Positions 32,515-41,726 are shown, numbered from the stretch's first letter. The stretch is DNA of 59,453 nt from Bacilli bacterium (GCA_024695235.1 JAILIP010000013.1:1-59453), one strand, 5' to 3'. A program made the numbers and translations. Notes: a model not told the origin generated them from the letters alone.

Positions 32515-33736
32515 AAGTAAAATTGAGAAAATGACCTCAATTAATGAGGCTCATATCGTTAGACGACTAATAGCAGCGATATTAGACGCTCTTTTAGGTA
32601 TTTTCTTATTTTTCCTTTTATCTATGACTGCAATGACTGCTATTGCAAATAAAGCCTTTGGCTATTCTGATTTACACCAAGTATATGCTAGATATCAAAC
32701 AGCATCTCATCTATACATGTACCAACAAGCAAATAATGATGGTTCTGTTAGCCTCATTGAAGTCAAAGATTATGAAAAAGAAATAGATCCTGAAAAAGAT
32801 TCGAAGATCATTTCTATTGTTGATATTGATACTGAAACACCTAGTTATGTTTTAGAACATATTCGTTATTACTATCTATCATTCTTAACAGGTGAAAATA
32901 TTGAAGTTCCAGAGTCTGTTACACGTGAATACGATATTGTCAAAGACAATCTCGTAGATCCAAATTACGATAAGGCGTTAGAGAATGGCCAACTTCCAAA
33001 AGAATTCTATACAGAAGAATATTTTTCTAAGGAAATTCTTAAGGTTGAAAGTGATGGTCAATATTACTTTGATGTTGATGAAAACTTCAAAGCTTCTATC
33101 AAAGAAGGTGTGGATGAAACCGCAGTGATGAAGTACATCAAAAATGTTGGTTATAGTGCTCAAAAAGGACTATATTACGCTGACTATATGCAGGCAATGA
33201 ATAAGAGAGCAAAATGGATTCAAGTATTCATCTTTGTTCCACCTTATGTCTTAGTTATGTGCCTAGAATATTTACTCGTTCCAATGCTATTTAAAAATGG
33301 CGAAACACTTGGTAAAAAGACAATGCACATATGCTTGCTTGCTAAAGATGGATACGCGATTAAAAAGCGACAAGTAATCTTTAGATTCTTAGTATTTTTT
33401 GTTGAAATATCACTGTCCTTATTCGTTGTAGGTGTTGGCATGATGTCGTTTGTCACAGGAGCAGTAGGTGTTCTCATCTTATTTGCAGCGACATTGATCT
33501 CAAAGACTAACCGTTCTCCTCACGATTATGCTGCCGCTACAGTTGTCATTGATGAAAGAACATCTGTCTTCTTTGAATCACCTCTTAGTGAAAAGCAACA
33601 CGTTGACGCCTTTAACGAGAATATATCCTCACTTAATGAATATAACGAGATAGGCAAAAACGTCATTCAAGTCGGTGGAGAAATCATCGATCCTGAGCTC
33701 AAAAAGGAAATTGAGAGCAAAAGAAAAGAAAAATAA
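32507..33736 (+). CDS. RDD family membrane protein with large extracytoplasmic insertion (paralogue 2)
   Basis: RRLIAAILDALLGIFLFF; LGKKTMHICLLAKDG; HDYAAATVVIDE; shares YYYLxxLTGxxIExPE with paralogue 1; 8-nt overlap. Confidence 0.72.
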   Translation: MDRSKIEKMTSINEAHIVRRLIAAILDALLGIFLFFLLSMTAMTAIANKAFGYSDLHQVYARYQTASHLYMYQQANNDGSVSLIEVKDYEKEIDPEKDSKIISIVDIDTETPSYVLEHIRYYYLSFLTGENIEVPESVTREYDIVKDNLVDPNYDKALENGQLPKEFYTEEYFSKEILKVESDGQYYFDVDENFKASIKEGVDETAVMKYIKNVGYSAQKGLYYADYMQAMNKRAKWIQVFIFVPPYVLVMCLEYLLVPMLFKNGETLGKKTMHICLLAKDGYAIKKRQVIFRFLVFFVEISLSLFVVGVGMMSFVTGAVGVLILFAATLISKTNRSPHDYAAATVVIDERTSVFFESPLSEKQHVDAFNENISSLNEYNEIGKNVIQVGGEIIDPELKKEIESKRKEK

Positions 33737-33760
33737 TTTTTAGCCAAAAATAGCAAAAAC

Positions 33761-33785
33761 TCCGATTTTTCGGGGCTTTTCTTTA
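33761..33785 (+). terminator. Terminator after RDD pair
   Basis: CTCCG-attttt-CGGGG followed by T-rich run. Confidence 0.6.
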
Positions 33786-33791
33786 TATTCA

Positions 33792-33805
33792 TAAAAGCGC
33801 TTACA
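33792..33805 (-). promoter_or_regulatory. cre-like catabolite responsive element
   Basis: Minus strand TGTAAGCGCTTTTA versus TGWAARCGYTWWCA, one mismatch. Confidence 0.65.
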
Positions 33806-33896
33806 AGTTTTGTTTGTAGTCGTTCTTATAACTATGTTATTATTGGATTGTAGTAAAACAGCTACGTATATTTACACCATAGGAGGTACAAACTAC

Positions 33897-35438
33897 ATGG
33901 AAGTAAGAATTGAAAATCTTACGAAAACCTTCATCGGTCGAAAAGGTGCAAAAACAACCGCTGTTAATCAAATGAGCTTCACAATTCCTGACGGTAAACT
34001 CGTCGGACTTTTAGGTCCATCTGGTTGCGGTAAATCGACAACTCTATACATGATTGCCGGATTGCATAAACCGACTGATGGACATATCTGGTTTGGTGAT
34101 GAGGATGTTACAAACGTTCCACCTGAGAACCGTGGCATTGGCTTAGTTTTCCAAAACTATGCTCTTTACCCACACCTCTCTGTTAGAAAGAACATTCAAT
34201 TCCCACTAGATAACGTTCGCTTCCCAGGTCCATTTGGTGATGAAGAGAACCGCTTACACGATGTTAAGCACGATCTCAAACAAACCAATGCAGACATTAA
34301 GGCTAACAAAAAAGCCCTTAAGGAAGCAGAATCTAACGTTGCTAAGGCACAAGTTAAACTTGAAAAAGCAAAAGAGCTTGATGACAAAGCAGCTATTGAA
34401 CTCAACGAAGAGTTAGTTAAGAACTATTCTGTCGCAATCGAAGACGCTAAAGAAAAATTAGTTCACCTCGATGAACACTTAGAATACGTTCAAAAAGAAC
34501 TAGTCGCAGCTCAAGAAGCACTTGACAAAGCCAAAGCCGACTTCGCAGTGTTCAAACAAGAACATCCTGAAGAAGCAGCATTAAAAGAAAGAACAAAACT
34601 TTCTAAAGAAGATAAAGATGCAATTGCTCTTGAAATGGCCAAGATCGTTGATATTGCTCCATACCTTGATCGTAAACCAAAAGAATTATCAGGTGGTCAA
34701 CAACAACGTGTCGCTATTGCTCGTGCTCTTGCTAAAAAACCACGTGTCCTTCTTCTTGACGAACCATTATCAAACTTAGACGCACGTCTTCGTTTACAAA
34801 CTCGTGAAGAAATTAAACGTATTCAACGTGAAACAGGTATTACAACTGTCTTCGTTACTCACGACCAAGAAGAAGCTATGTCAATTTCAGATACCATCGT
34901 CGTTATGAAGTTTGGTGTCATTCAACAAATTGACGAACCACAAAAGGTATATGAAGAACCAGCCAACTTATTCGTTGCTAAGTTCTTAGGCTCACCTGCT
35001 ATTAACGTCTTTGATGGCGAAATTAAAGGTGGAAAATTATATTTAAACGGAAAAGAATTCGATAAGGATCCTTGCTATAAGAAACCATATGTAGGTGTTA
35101 TCGAAGAAGAAGTTGAAAAAGAACTTGATTCTGGTGAAGTCGCTAAAGTGAAAGAATCCAGAGAAGTTACTTTAGAAGATCGTAAGGTCAAAATCGCTAT
35201 CCGTCCTGAATCATTCAGCTATGATGACAAGAAAGGTCTTGTACCAGTTGATGTCTTACAAGTTGAAAACATCGGACGTGATATTAACGTTGTCGGACAT
35301 ATTTCCGAACAACCAGAAAATCACATTAAGGTCATTATTCCATCTGAACTTCGTGAAAAAATTCTTGGAAAGGCCCATTTGAATTTCCAACCAAAACGTT
35401 TCTACGTTTTCGAAGAAACCGGAGAAAGAATCAAATAA
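33897..35438 (+). CDS. UgpC/MsmX-type ABC ATPase with ~120-aa coiled-coil insertion
   Basis: GPSGCGKSTTLYMIAG, LSGGQQQRVAIARAL, VLLLDEPLSNLDARLR; Lys/Glu/Ala-rich helical insert between Q-loop and signature; start revised to 33897. Confidence 0.9.
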   Translation: MEVRIENLTKTFIGRKGAKTTAVNQMSFTIPDGKLVGLLGPSGCGKSTTLYMIAGLHKPTDGHIWFGDEDVTNVPPENRGIGLVFQNYALYPHLSVRKNIQFPLDNVRFPGPFGDEENRLHDVKHDLKQTNADIKANKKALKEAESNVAKAQVKLEKAKELDDKAAIELNEELVKNYSVAIEDAKEKLVHLDEHLEYVQKELVAAQEALDKAKADFAVFKQEHPEEAALKERTKLSKEDKDAIALEMAKIVDIAPYLDRKPKELSGGQQQRVAIARALAKKPRVLLLDEPLSNLDARLRLQTREEIKRIQRETGITTVFVTHDQEEAMSISDTIVVMKFGVIQQIDEPQKVYEEPANLFVAKFLGSPAINVFDGEIKGGKLYLNGKEFDKDPCYKKPYVGVIEEEVEKELDSGEVAKVKESREVTLEDRKVKIAIRPESFSYDDKKGLVPVDVLQVENIGRDINVVGHISEQPENHIKVIIPSELREKILGKAHLNFQPKRFYVFEETGERIK

Positions 35439-35490
35439 TTATTTGTGATTAATTTATGACAAAAATCTTAAAGAAAGGAAGGAAATAGGA

Positions 35491-36582
35491 ATGTCAGTAG
35501 AAACCGCTGAAGCAGTCAAAATGCCAGAGTTCGATGCAACTAAGGCACGTTTGATTTCCAAAAGACGTCGTTTAAGCCTCCCTCAATGGGCAAATGCTTG
35601 GATCGTCTTAATTCCAGCAATGATTTTCTTGGTCCTATTCATGTTCTATCCGATTTTGAATACATTCTTGATGGCTTTCATTCAAGACTTCGATTTCGGT
35701 AAAGGCGCAGGAAGCTTTGCTTTAGGCAACTTCTTTATCTCGCTTTCGAACGCAAGAAAGGTTCACCAGACATTTGGTTTTGAAAACTTTAGATTAGTTT
35801 TGACTGATGATGTATTCCCAAGAACTATTCTTAATACATTAACATTGGTTGTTATCGAAGTTCCTCTTACCATTATTGTCGCATTGCTGATCGCTACATT
35901 TCTTAACTCAATTAAAGCTCTCAAAGGCTTATTCCAAACCATCTTCTTCTTACCATACGTCACAAACTCTATCGCTTTAGGTCTTGTCTTTACGATGTTA
36001 TTCTCCACGGGTGAGGGTGGTATCGTGAACATGTTCTTAATGAAAGTGTTTGGTATGAAAGAACCTATTAACTGGTTAAAAACATTCGGTACAAGTGGTA
36101 TTGAACCAGCAACTAGAGGACATCAATTAGTTGTTATCGTTACCTCTGCCGTATGGAATGGTATTGCCTTTAAGATTCTCGTCTTCTTGTCAGGTTTAGC
36201 CACAATTGATAAACAGTATTATGATGCTGCTAAGATTGATGGTTCATCAAACTTCACAATTTGGCGCAGAATTACACTCCCATTACTCAGTCCTCAAATT
36301 CTCTACATCACAATTACATCGTTCATCGGTGCATTCAAGATGTACACAGGTGTTATGTCAGTCTACTCATCTATCGCTGGCTCAATGAACGCCTCATACT
36401 ACTTCGGTGGTGAGAAAGGTGAAGACTGGATGCCAATCGTTGGTTGGATTTATCGTATTTTAGGCACACAAACAAATACCTCTAAAGGTGTTGCTGCTGC
36501 CGGATCTTTAATCCTCCTCGGCATTATCTTATTTATTACTCTCGTACAATTTGCTGTTAGCAAAAAGAGAGTTCACTATTAG
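35491..36582 (+). CDS. ABC sugar-type permease (UgpA/MalF family)
   Basis: Multi-TM; EAA-like loop YYDAAKIDGSSNFTIWRRITLPLLSP. Confidence 0.9.
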   Translation: MSVETAEAVKMPEFDATKARLISKRRRLSLPQWANAWIVLIPAMIFLVLFMFYPILNTFLMAFIQDFDFGKGAGSFALGNFFISLSNARKVHQTFGFENFRLVLTDDVFPRTILNTLTLVVIEVPLTIIVALLIATFLNSIKALKGLFQTIFFLPYVTNSIALGLVFTMLFSTGEGGIVNMFLMKVFGMKEPINWLKTFGTSGIEPATRGHQLVVIVTSAVWNGIAFKILVFLSGLATIDKQYYDAAKIDGSSNFTIWRRITLPLLSPQILYITITSFIGAFKMYTGVMSVYSSIAGSMNASYYFGGEKGEDWMPIVGWIYRILGTQTNTSKGVAAAGSLILLGIILFITLVQFAVSKKRVHY

Positions 36583-36597
36583 AAAGGAGGAAATAAA

Positions 36598-37560
36598 ATG
36601 GCTGAACATGCTATGTACTTCGCCGATAAAGGCGCTCTCATTAGATACAGAACCAAAACCATTATTCTTAGAACATTGGTTTACTTGTTCTTAACAGTGT
36701 TTGCATTATTTATGCTTCTTCCTTTCGTATTCATGATTGTTGCTTCGTTTATTAAAGCCGAAGCATTCCAAGAATTCACAACAAGAGCAGATTTCTCTCA
36801 ACTCGGATTTACGAACTGGACATTTGATAACTATGCTCAAGTCTTCGCAGATCACTATACAGACTCTCTTGGTCACGTATTACCACGTCCATCGTTTGGA
36901 CATTACTTCCTCAACACATTTATCGTGGCAATCGGATCAACTGCAGTTACAGTTGTTACTGCTGTTCTTGCTGCCTTTGCGTTCGCAAGACTTGAATTCA
37001 AAGGAAAGAACTTATTGTTCACACTCTTACTCGCCACAATGATGATTCCTGGCGAAATGATGGTTATTACTAACTATCAAACAACAATTCAAATCGGATG
37101 GACCAACACCTTCGCAGCCTTGATTCTTGTTCATGGTGTTTCTGTCTTCTATATCTTCTATTTAAGACAAACATTCCAACAAATTCCTAATGAACTTTAT
37201 CTCGCTGCCAAAGTTGATGGTGTCAACGATATTGGATACTTATTCAAAGTTATGATTCCAATTGCTATGCCAACAATCACAACAATCATTATTCTTACAC
37301 TTATGGGTTCATGGAACTCCTTCGTGTGGCCTAACCTTGTTGCTAATGGTAACTGGAAATATAACGCTAACTATTCTATGAAACTTGTTTCCAACGGACT
37401 TATGTCCTTGTTCGGACAACAAGCTAGTGGAGCCGCCGATGGTGGAGACACAATCAAGATTGCAGGATCAATGGTTGTTACCGCTCCTCTATTCGTCTTC
37501 TTCATTATTTTCCATAAGTACATTATGCGCGGCGTATCACGCTCAGGTATTAAAGGATAA
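36598..37560 (+). CDS. ABC sugar-type permease (UgpE/MalG family)
   Basis: Multi-TM; LYLAAKVDGVNDIGYLFKVMIPIAMP. Confidence 0.9.
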   Translation: MAEHAMYFADKGALIRYRTKTIILRTLVYLFLTVFALFMLLPFVFMIVASFIKAEAFQEFTTRADFSQLGFTNWTFDNYAQVFADHYTDSLGHVLPRPSFGHYFLNTFIVAIGSTAVTVVTAVLAAFAFARLEFKGKNLLFTLLLATMMIPGEMMVITNYQTTIQIGWTNTFAALILVHGVSVFYIFYLRQTFQQIPNELYLAAKVDGVNDIGYLFKVMIPIAMPTITTIIILTLMGSWNSFVWPNLVANGNWKYNANYSMKLVSNGLMSLFGQQASGAADGGDTIKIAGSMVVTAPLFVFFIIFHKYIMRGVSRSGIKG

Positions 37561-37580
37561 TAAAAAGAAAGGATTTATTT

Positions 37581-39224
37581 ATGAAAAAATCAAAATTGAT
37601 TGCTACCGCGTTCGTTGGAGTGCTCTCTGCAGGTGCTCTTGCTGGCTGTGGTAAGAAAGGTGACCTCATGATGTGGACCGGTTTCGGTTCTTCATATTCC
37701 GTCGCCTTAAGAGATGTTCTTGATCAATACACTGCAGCGACCGGTGTCAGTGTTGACCACGAATCTCAATCAGGTTATCCAAACCTCCAAAACAATATCA
37801 ATAACTCAATCGCAACCGAGTCATTCCCAAATATTGCTAATGGTTATCCTGATCACTTTGCTGGATATATTTCCAACGATATTCAAGTACCTCTTGATTC
37901 CTACATTGAAGCTTACAACGAGAGTCATGCTGATTTATTAGCAGAAAGAGGCATCTCAAATATTCTTGATGATTTCTATCCAGAATACATGACCGAAAAC
38001 CAAACTCTTGCATATGATGACGCAGGTAAAGGTATCACCTATGGTCTTCCATTTAACAAATCAACAGAAGTCTTAGGTTACAATAACTTCTTCGTCCAAT
38101 ATGCTCAATCTATCGATCCATCTCTTAGAGTCCCTAAGACATGGGAAGAAGTTCAAGTAGATGGTCCAAAATATCGTGCAATCATGGATACACTTGCTCA
38201 AAAACACGATGACGAATCAGTCACCGCTGGTAAGTGGTTATTCGGTAAACTCGATATGAGAGAAGAAAGTGTTACTGGTCTTCCACCAGGCACACTCGTC
38301 CAACCAGGCACATTCCGTGTCGTTGATGCTCAATATGATGAAAGTGGCGCTGAAAAAGATGCCAAGAGCTATGCTCAAGAAGGTGAATCCCTCTTAATTA
38401 GCTGTGCTAAAGTTGATATGGGTTACTTCCGTGTCTTCTCATGGGATAGTGCTGATAACATGTTCATTACTATTGTCCGTCAATGGGGTGGACAATACAC
38501 CAAATATGACAAGGACGATATCGTCTTTGGTCACGGCTGGGCAAGATTCTATGATGATGATGTTAAAGCCAAGACAAAAGAAGCATTAGAATACTTCTGC
38601 GATCTTTACACAGATAAGACCTTTGGTCTTCCATCAGACTTATCTGCAACCGCATCCTACTCATCTGATTCATTCTTAGTCAATCAATGTATCTTCACCG
38701 TCTGTTCATCAGGTGGCCTAAGCTACAACATTAAAGAAGGTTTCGGACGTAGATTCCGCGTTGCTCCAATTCCTTATAAAGATGCTGATCATAAGTATGT
38801 TATCTCCCAAGGTACAAACTTAGCCGTCTTTGATCAAGGTGGAGAAGATAAGATTCAAAAATCATTCGATTTAATCATCGAACTCTGTACTGGCGATTAT
38901 CAATCACAATGGGCTGTTGAAACTGGTTACTATCCAGCTGCTAAGTCCGCTGTTGTTGAAGGTTCACCATACTACAAGTTAATTCATGAAACTCAAGATA
39001 CTGAAGTTAAGCTTGCTTACCAAGAATCTGCTAGAGTCAATGAAGAAAACTACATGAAAGAAAGCGAAAAATGGATTAAGTTCGTTGATCCAGGATTCGT
39101 CGGTTCATCAGTCATCCGTAACGAAGTTGGTACACTTCCAGGTATCGTCTTCCTTCACGGTAAGACTTCCATCGATGAAGAGCTTGCAAAAGCTTATTCA
39201 CGTCTAAAAGGTTACGTTAAATAA
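37581..39224 (+). CDS. Extracellular solute-binding lipoprotein (family 1)
   Basis: Lipobox AGALAGC; LMMWTGFGSSYSVALRDVLDQYTAATGVSV fold start; follows permeases. Confidence 0.87.
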   Translation: MKKSKLIATAFVGVLSAGALAGCGKKGDLMMWTGFGSSYSVALRDVLDQYTAATGVSVDHESQSGYPNLQNNINNSIATESFPNIANGYPDHFAGYISNDIQVPLDSYIEAYNESHADLLAERGISNILDDFYPEYMTENQTLAYDDAGKGITYGLPFNKSTEVLGYNNFFVQYAQSIDPSLRVPKTWEEVQVDGPKYRAIMDTLAQKHDDESVTAGKWLFGKLDMREESVTGLPPGTLVQPGTFRVVDAQYDESGAEKDAKSYAQEGESLLISCAKVDMGYFRVFSWDSADNMFITIVRQWGGQYTKYDKDDIVFGHGWARFYDDDVKAKTKEALEYFCDLYTDKTFGLPSDLSATASYSSDSFLVNQCIFTVCSSGGLSYNIKEGFGRRFRVAPIPYKDADHKYVISQGTNLAVFDQGGEDKIQKSFDLIIELCTGDYQSQWAVETGYYPAAKSAVVEGSPYYKLIHETQDTEVKLAYQESARVNEENYMKESEKWIKFVDPGFVGSSVIRNEVGTLPGIVFLHGKTSIDEELAKAYSRLKGYVK

Positions 39225-39235
39225 CCACTTTAAAT

Positions 39236-39272
39236 GGCTGCACTCATTTTGGGTGCAGCCTTAAGTCGTTTA
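39236..39272 (+). terminator. Strong hairpin with weak U-tract between SBP and lipoprotein genes
   Basis: GGCTGCAC...GTGCAGCC followed by TTAAGTCGTTT. Confidence 0.55.
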
Positions 39273-39336
39273 TTTCAATATTTGTTCAAGTTAGCTAGTT
39301 GAATAAATGTTGTGATAATAAAATGAAAGGATTCAT

Positions 39337-40527
39337 ATGAAACTTACAAAACTCTTATTACTAAGTGCTGGTATGTTATCCGTTAGTGCCCTTGCATCAT
39401 GTGGTACAAAGGATGAAAAAGCCGCCTTAGAAAAAGTAATGAAAGGTACAATCATTACTGAAAACGCAACAGGTGCTCCAGTTGTCTCTGGTACACCATC
39501 TGAACTTGATGGTTTTAAAAACACATGTTTAGATTTAACAACTGTTCAAATTAAAAACAAAAAGAACGTTAAGATTACATGGGAAGTTGTTTCTAACAAA
39601 GACAAAGTAAAATCACAAGCTAAATTAGATGACAACCACGATCGTTTGAAATTCAACTATGGTTCCCATGCTGAAGGTCATGACGATCAATATGAAACAA
39701 CAGAAGTCGAACTTAAGGCTACTGGTAAATGTGGTGGTGCTAAACTCACCAAAAACTACAAAGTCGTCTTAAAACACAACAAGAATATCTACGATGCATT
39801 ATCACTCGAAGAATTCTATGCTGCAGAAGGCGATCGTTATGCCATCCAAGATGAAGACTATGGTCTTCCAGGCAACCACGGACAACAATATAACTATGTT
39901 AAAGTCTCTGGTAAGTTAGAATATATGTCACCAGATGGTAACTGGGGTCTTCTCAGTGATGGTGATCACGTTGTTGAACTTTATCAATTAACAAAATCAA
40001 CCGACTACGCAATGTGTGAAGTTGGTAAATACCTTGATGTTTATGGTTCCGTTTCTCAATACAAAGGTAATTTACAAGTCCAATACTGTAACTTTATCGA
40101 AGAAATGAGCGATCATAGCAGAATTCAAGCCATGACGGAATATGGTGAAATGCCTGAAGATATGAATACATCAGTCGCGTTCAATTCTGGCGTTATGAGC
40201 CGTATTGCAACTCTTTCAAACGTTGAAGTACTCAAATTCTTTGATAAGAACAATAACGAAAAAGCAGCTACTGATTTTGATGCTGGCGATCGTTTCGTTA
40301 TTCAAGTCCAAAAAGGCGCAAAGAAATTCAACATCGCTTATGACTATCACGCAGCTAAAGGTGATGATACACTTACAGCAGCATTCAATAGCTTCATCAA
40401 AGGCTTATCAGCTGGCGATCACATCAATGTTAAAGGTACAATCAGATACAACATTGATGGTGACTTGGCAAAACCTGGTGGTGAATATCAACTTACACCA
40501 TACTTTGCTGAACACTTAAGCAAATAA
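39337..40527 (+). CDS. Lipoprotein of unknown function with OB-fold-like segment
   Basis: Lipobox VSALASC; YVKVSGKLEYMSPDGNWGLLSDGDHVVELYQ...GKYLDVYGSVSQYKGNLQVQ. Confidence 0.65.
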   Translation: MKLTKLLLLSAGMLSVSALASCGTKDEKAALEKVMKGTIITENATGAPVVSGTPSELDGFKNTCLDLTTVQIKNKKNVKITWEVVSNKDKVKSQAKLDDNHDRLKFNYGSHAEGHDDQYETTEVELKATGKCGGAKLTKNYKVVLKHNKNIYDALSLEEFYAAEGDRYAIQDEDYGLPGNHGQQYNYVKVSGKLEYMSPDGNWGLLSDGDHVVELYQLTKSTDYAMCEVGKYLDVYGSVSQYKGNLQVQYCNFIEEMSDHSRIQAMTEYGEMPEDMNTSVAFNSGVMSRIATLSNVEVLKFFDKNNNEKAATDFDAGDRFVIQVQKGAKKFNIAYDYHAAKGDDTLTAAFNSFIKGLSAGDHINVKGTIRYNIDGDLAKPGGEYQLTPYFAEHLSK

Positions 40528-40546
40528 TAATCTTTGATTAAAAATC

Positions 40547-40576
40547 GAACCCGTTAGAAATAATGGGTTCTTTTTT
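40547..40576 (+). terminator. Terminator after lipoprotein gene
   Basis: GAACCC...GGGTTC then TTTTTT. Confidence 0.88.
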
Positions 40577-40578
40577 AA

Positions 40579-40607
40579 TTGCAAGAATGAAACGATTAGT
40601 ATATTAT
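40579..40607 (+). promoter_or_regulatory. tRNA-Lys promoter
   Basis: TTGCAA-17-TATTAT. Confidence 0.7.
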
Positions 40608-40619
40608 AGATAAGCCGAT

Positions 40620-40695
40620 GCACCATTAGCTCAGCTGGTAGAGCAACTGACTCTTAATCAGTGGGTCGTGAGTTCGAATCCTACATGGTGCACCA
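40620..40695 (+). tRNA. tRNA-Lys (anticodon CTT)
   Basis: Cloverleaf GCACCAT...ATGGTGC with encoded CCA; loop CTCTTAA. Confidence 0.93.
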
Positions 40696-40707
40696 CTTAA
40701 CAAATTT

Positions 40708-40729
40708 CCGCACTTTGTGCGGTTTTTTT
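40708..40729 (+). terminator. Terminator after tRNA-Lys
   Basis: CCGCAC-ttt-GTGCGG then T7. Confidence 0.88.
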
Positions 40730-40737
40730 GTTATCAT
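40729..40737 (+). promoter_or_regulatory. Extended -10 (TGTTATCAT) for kinase gene
   Basis: TGnTATCAT immediately after terminator; 7 nt from ATG. Confidence 0.6.
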
Positions 40738-40744
40738 ATCAAAG

Positions 40745-41257
40745 ATGAAAACATTTATTCTTCTTTCTGCTATCCCTGGAGCAGGTAAATCCACATGGGC
40801 TGAACAGTACCGTTTAACCCATAGACATGTTTTAGTTGTCTCTAGTGATGAAATAAGAAAAGAAATCACTGGTTTATATCAAAATTTTGAACATGAAAAG
40901 GAAGTGTGGGATCTCTTTTTTAAAAGAATCTTAGAGTATCGTGATAAGTATGATGATGTTACCGTTATTGCAGATTCTACAAACACTCAAAATAAATACA
41001 GGATGTTTTATGCTGAAAATGTCGTAGGTTTTGATAGAAAAGTATTAATTGAATTCAAAAAACCATTTGAGCAAATTCTTAAACAGAACAAAGAAAGAAA
41101 TGAATCAAAGATTGTTCCTGAAAAGATACTTAAAGCAATGTGGGATTCTTATGAAGAACCTGATGATGAAGTAATTGATAATTTTGATGAATACATTGTG
41201 ATCCATAAATGGTTTGATTCATCAAAGGTAAAACAATCATTCCATTATAATCCTTAG
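40745..41257 (+). CDS. Small P-loop kinase (AAA_33 / polynucleotide-kinase-like)
   Basis: LLSAIPGAGKSTWAEQY, VSSDEIRKEITG, VIADSTNTQNKYRM; start revised to 40745. Confidence 0.75.
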   Translation: MKTFILLSAIPGAGKSTWAEQYRLTHRHVLVVSSDEIRKEITGLYQNFEHEKEVWDLFFKRILEYRDKYDDVTVIADSTNTQNKYRMFYAENVVGFDRKVLIEFKKPFEQILKQNKERNESKIVPEKILKAMWDSYEEPDDEVIDNFDEYIVIHKWFDSSKVKQSFHYNP

Positions 41258-41277
41258 AAAGATATATAATTAAATAT

Positions 41278-41682
41278 ATGAATAAAACGACTGCTAAAAA
41301 ATATTTATCCGCGATTAAAAACGCTAAGAAGAAATGCCTTACTAGCGAAGGTCTTTCTCGTTTGATCGGTATTTATCCAGAAATTATCAATGAACAACTA
41401 TCTTTCTTTGAGCCAATGCTTGCAATGGATACTTCCTATAACCTAAAGGATTTAATTCCTACCATTGAAGAGTACATTGAAAAAGAAGAGGCTGTTAAAG
41501 TTAAGAAAGCCAAATTTGAAGCCAAAAAACACGCTTCTAAATATAAAGGTGTCTCTGATTTCGTTTATCAAAAGCTCACAGTCGGAGGCTTAGTCAATAG
41601 AAATGCCTCCTTAAATGAGGCTGAACTAAAGGTTCTCCGTAAGCTCGTAAATGAAGAGTTAGAGGCCCTAAAAAAGCAATAA
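41278..41682 (+). CDS. Small protein with Rex N-terminal-like winged-helix segment
   Basis: LTSEGLSRLIGIYPEIINEQLSFFEPML...SYNLKDLIPTIEEYI resembles the Rex N-terminal DNA-binding domain; no Rossmann domain. Confidence 0.5.
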   Translation: MNKTTAKKYLSAIKNAKKKCLTSEGLSRLIGIYPEIINEQLSFFEPMLAMDTSYNLKDLIPTIEEYIEKEEAVKVKKAKFEAKKHASKYKGVSDFVYQKLTVGGLVNRNASLNEAELKVLRKLVNEELEALKKQ

Positions 41683-41700
41683 TTCATAAAAATTATCATG

Positions 41701-41726
41701 AAATCGGTTTCAATGCCGATTTTTTT
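41701..41726 (+). terminator. Terminator before PFOR gene
   Basis: AAATCGG...CCGATTT then T-run. Confidence 0.85.

Noticed and set aside
40661-40744. N-terminal extension of the kinase ORF into tRNA-Lys and its terminator
   Set aside because: Would translate the tRNA 3' half and terminator; ATG at 40745 after an extended -10 gives the canonical P-loop start
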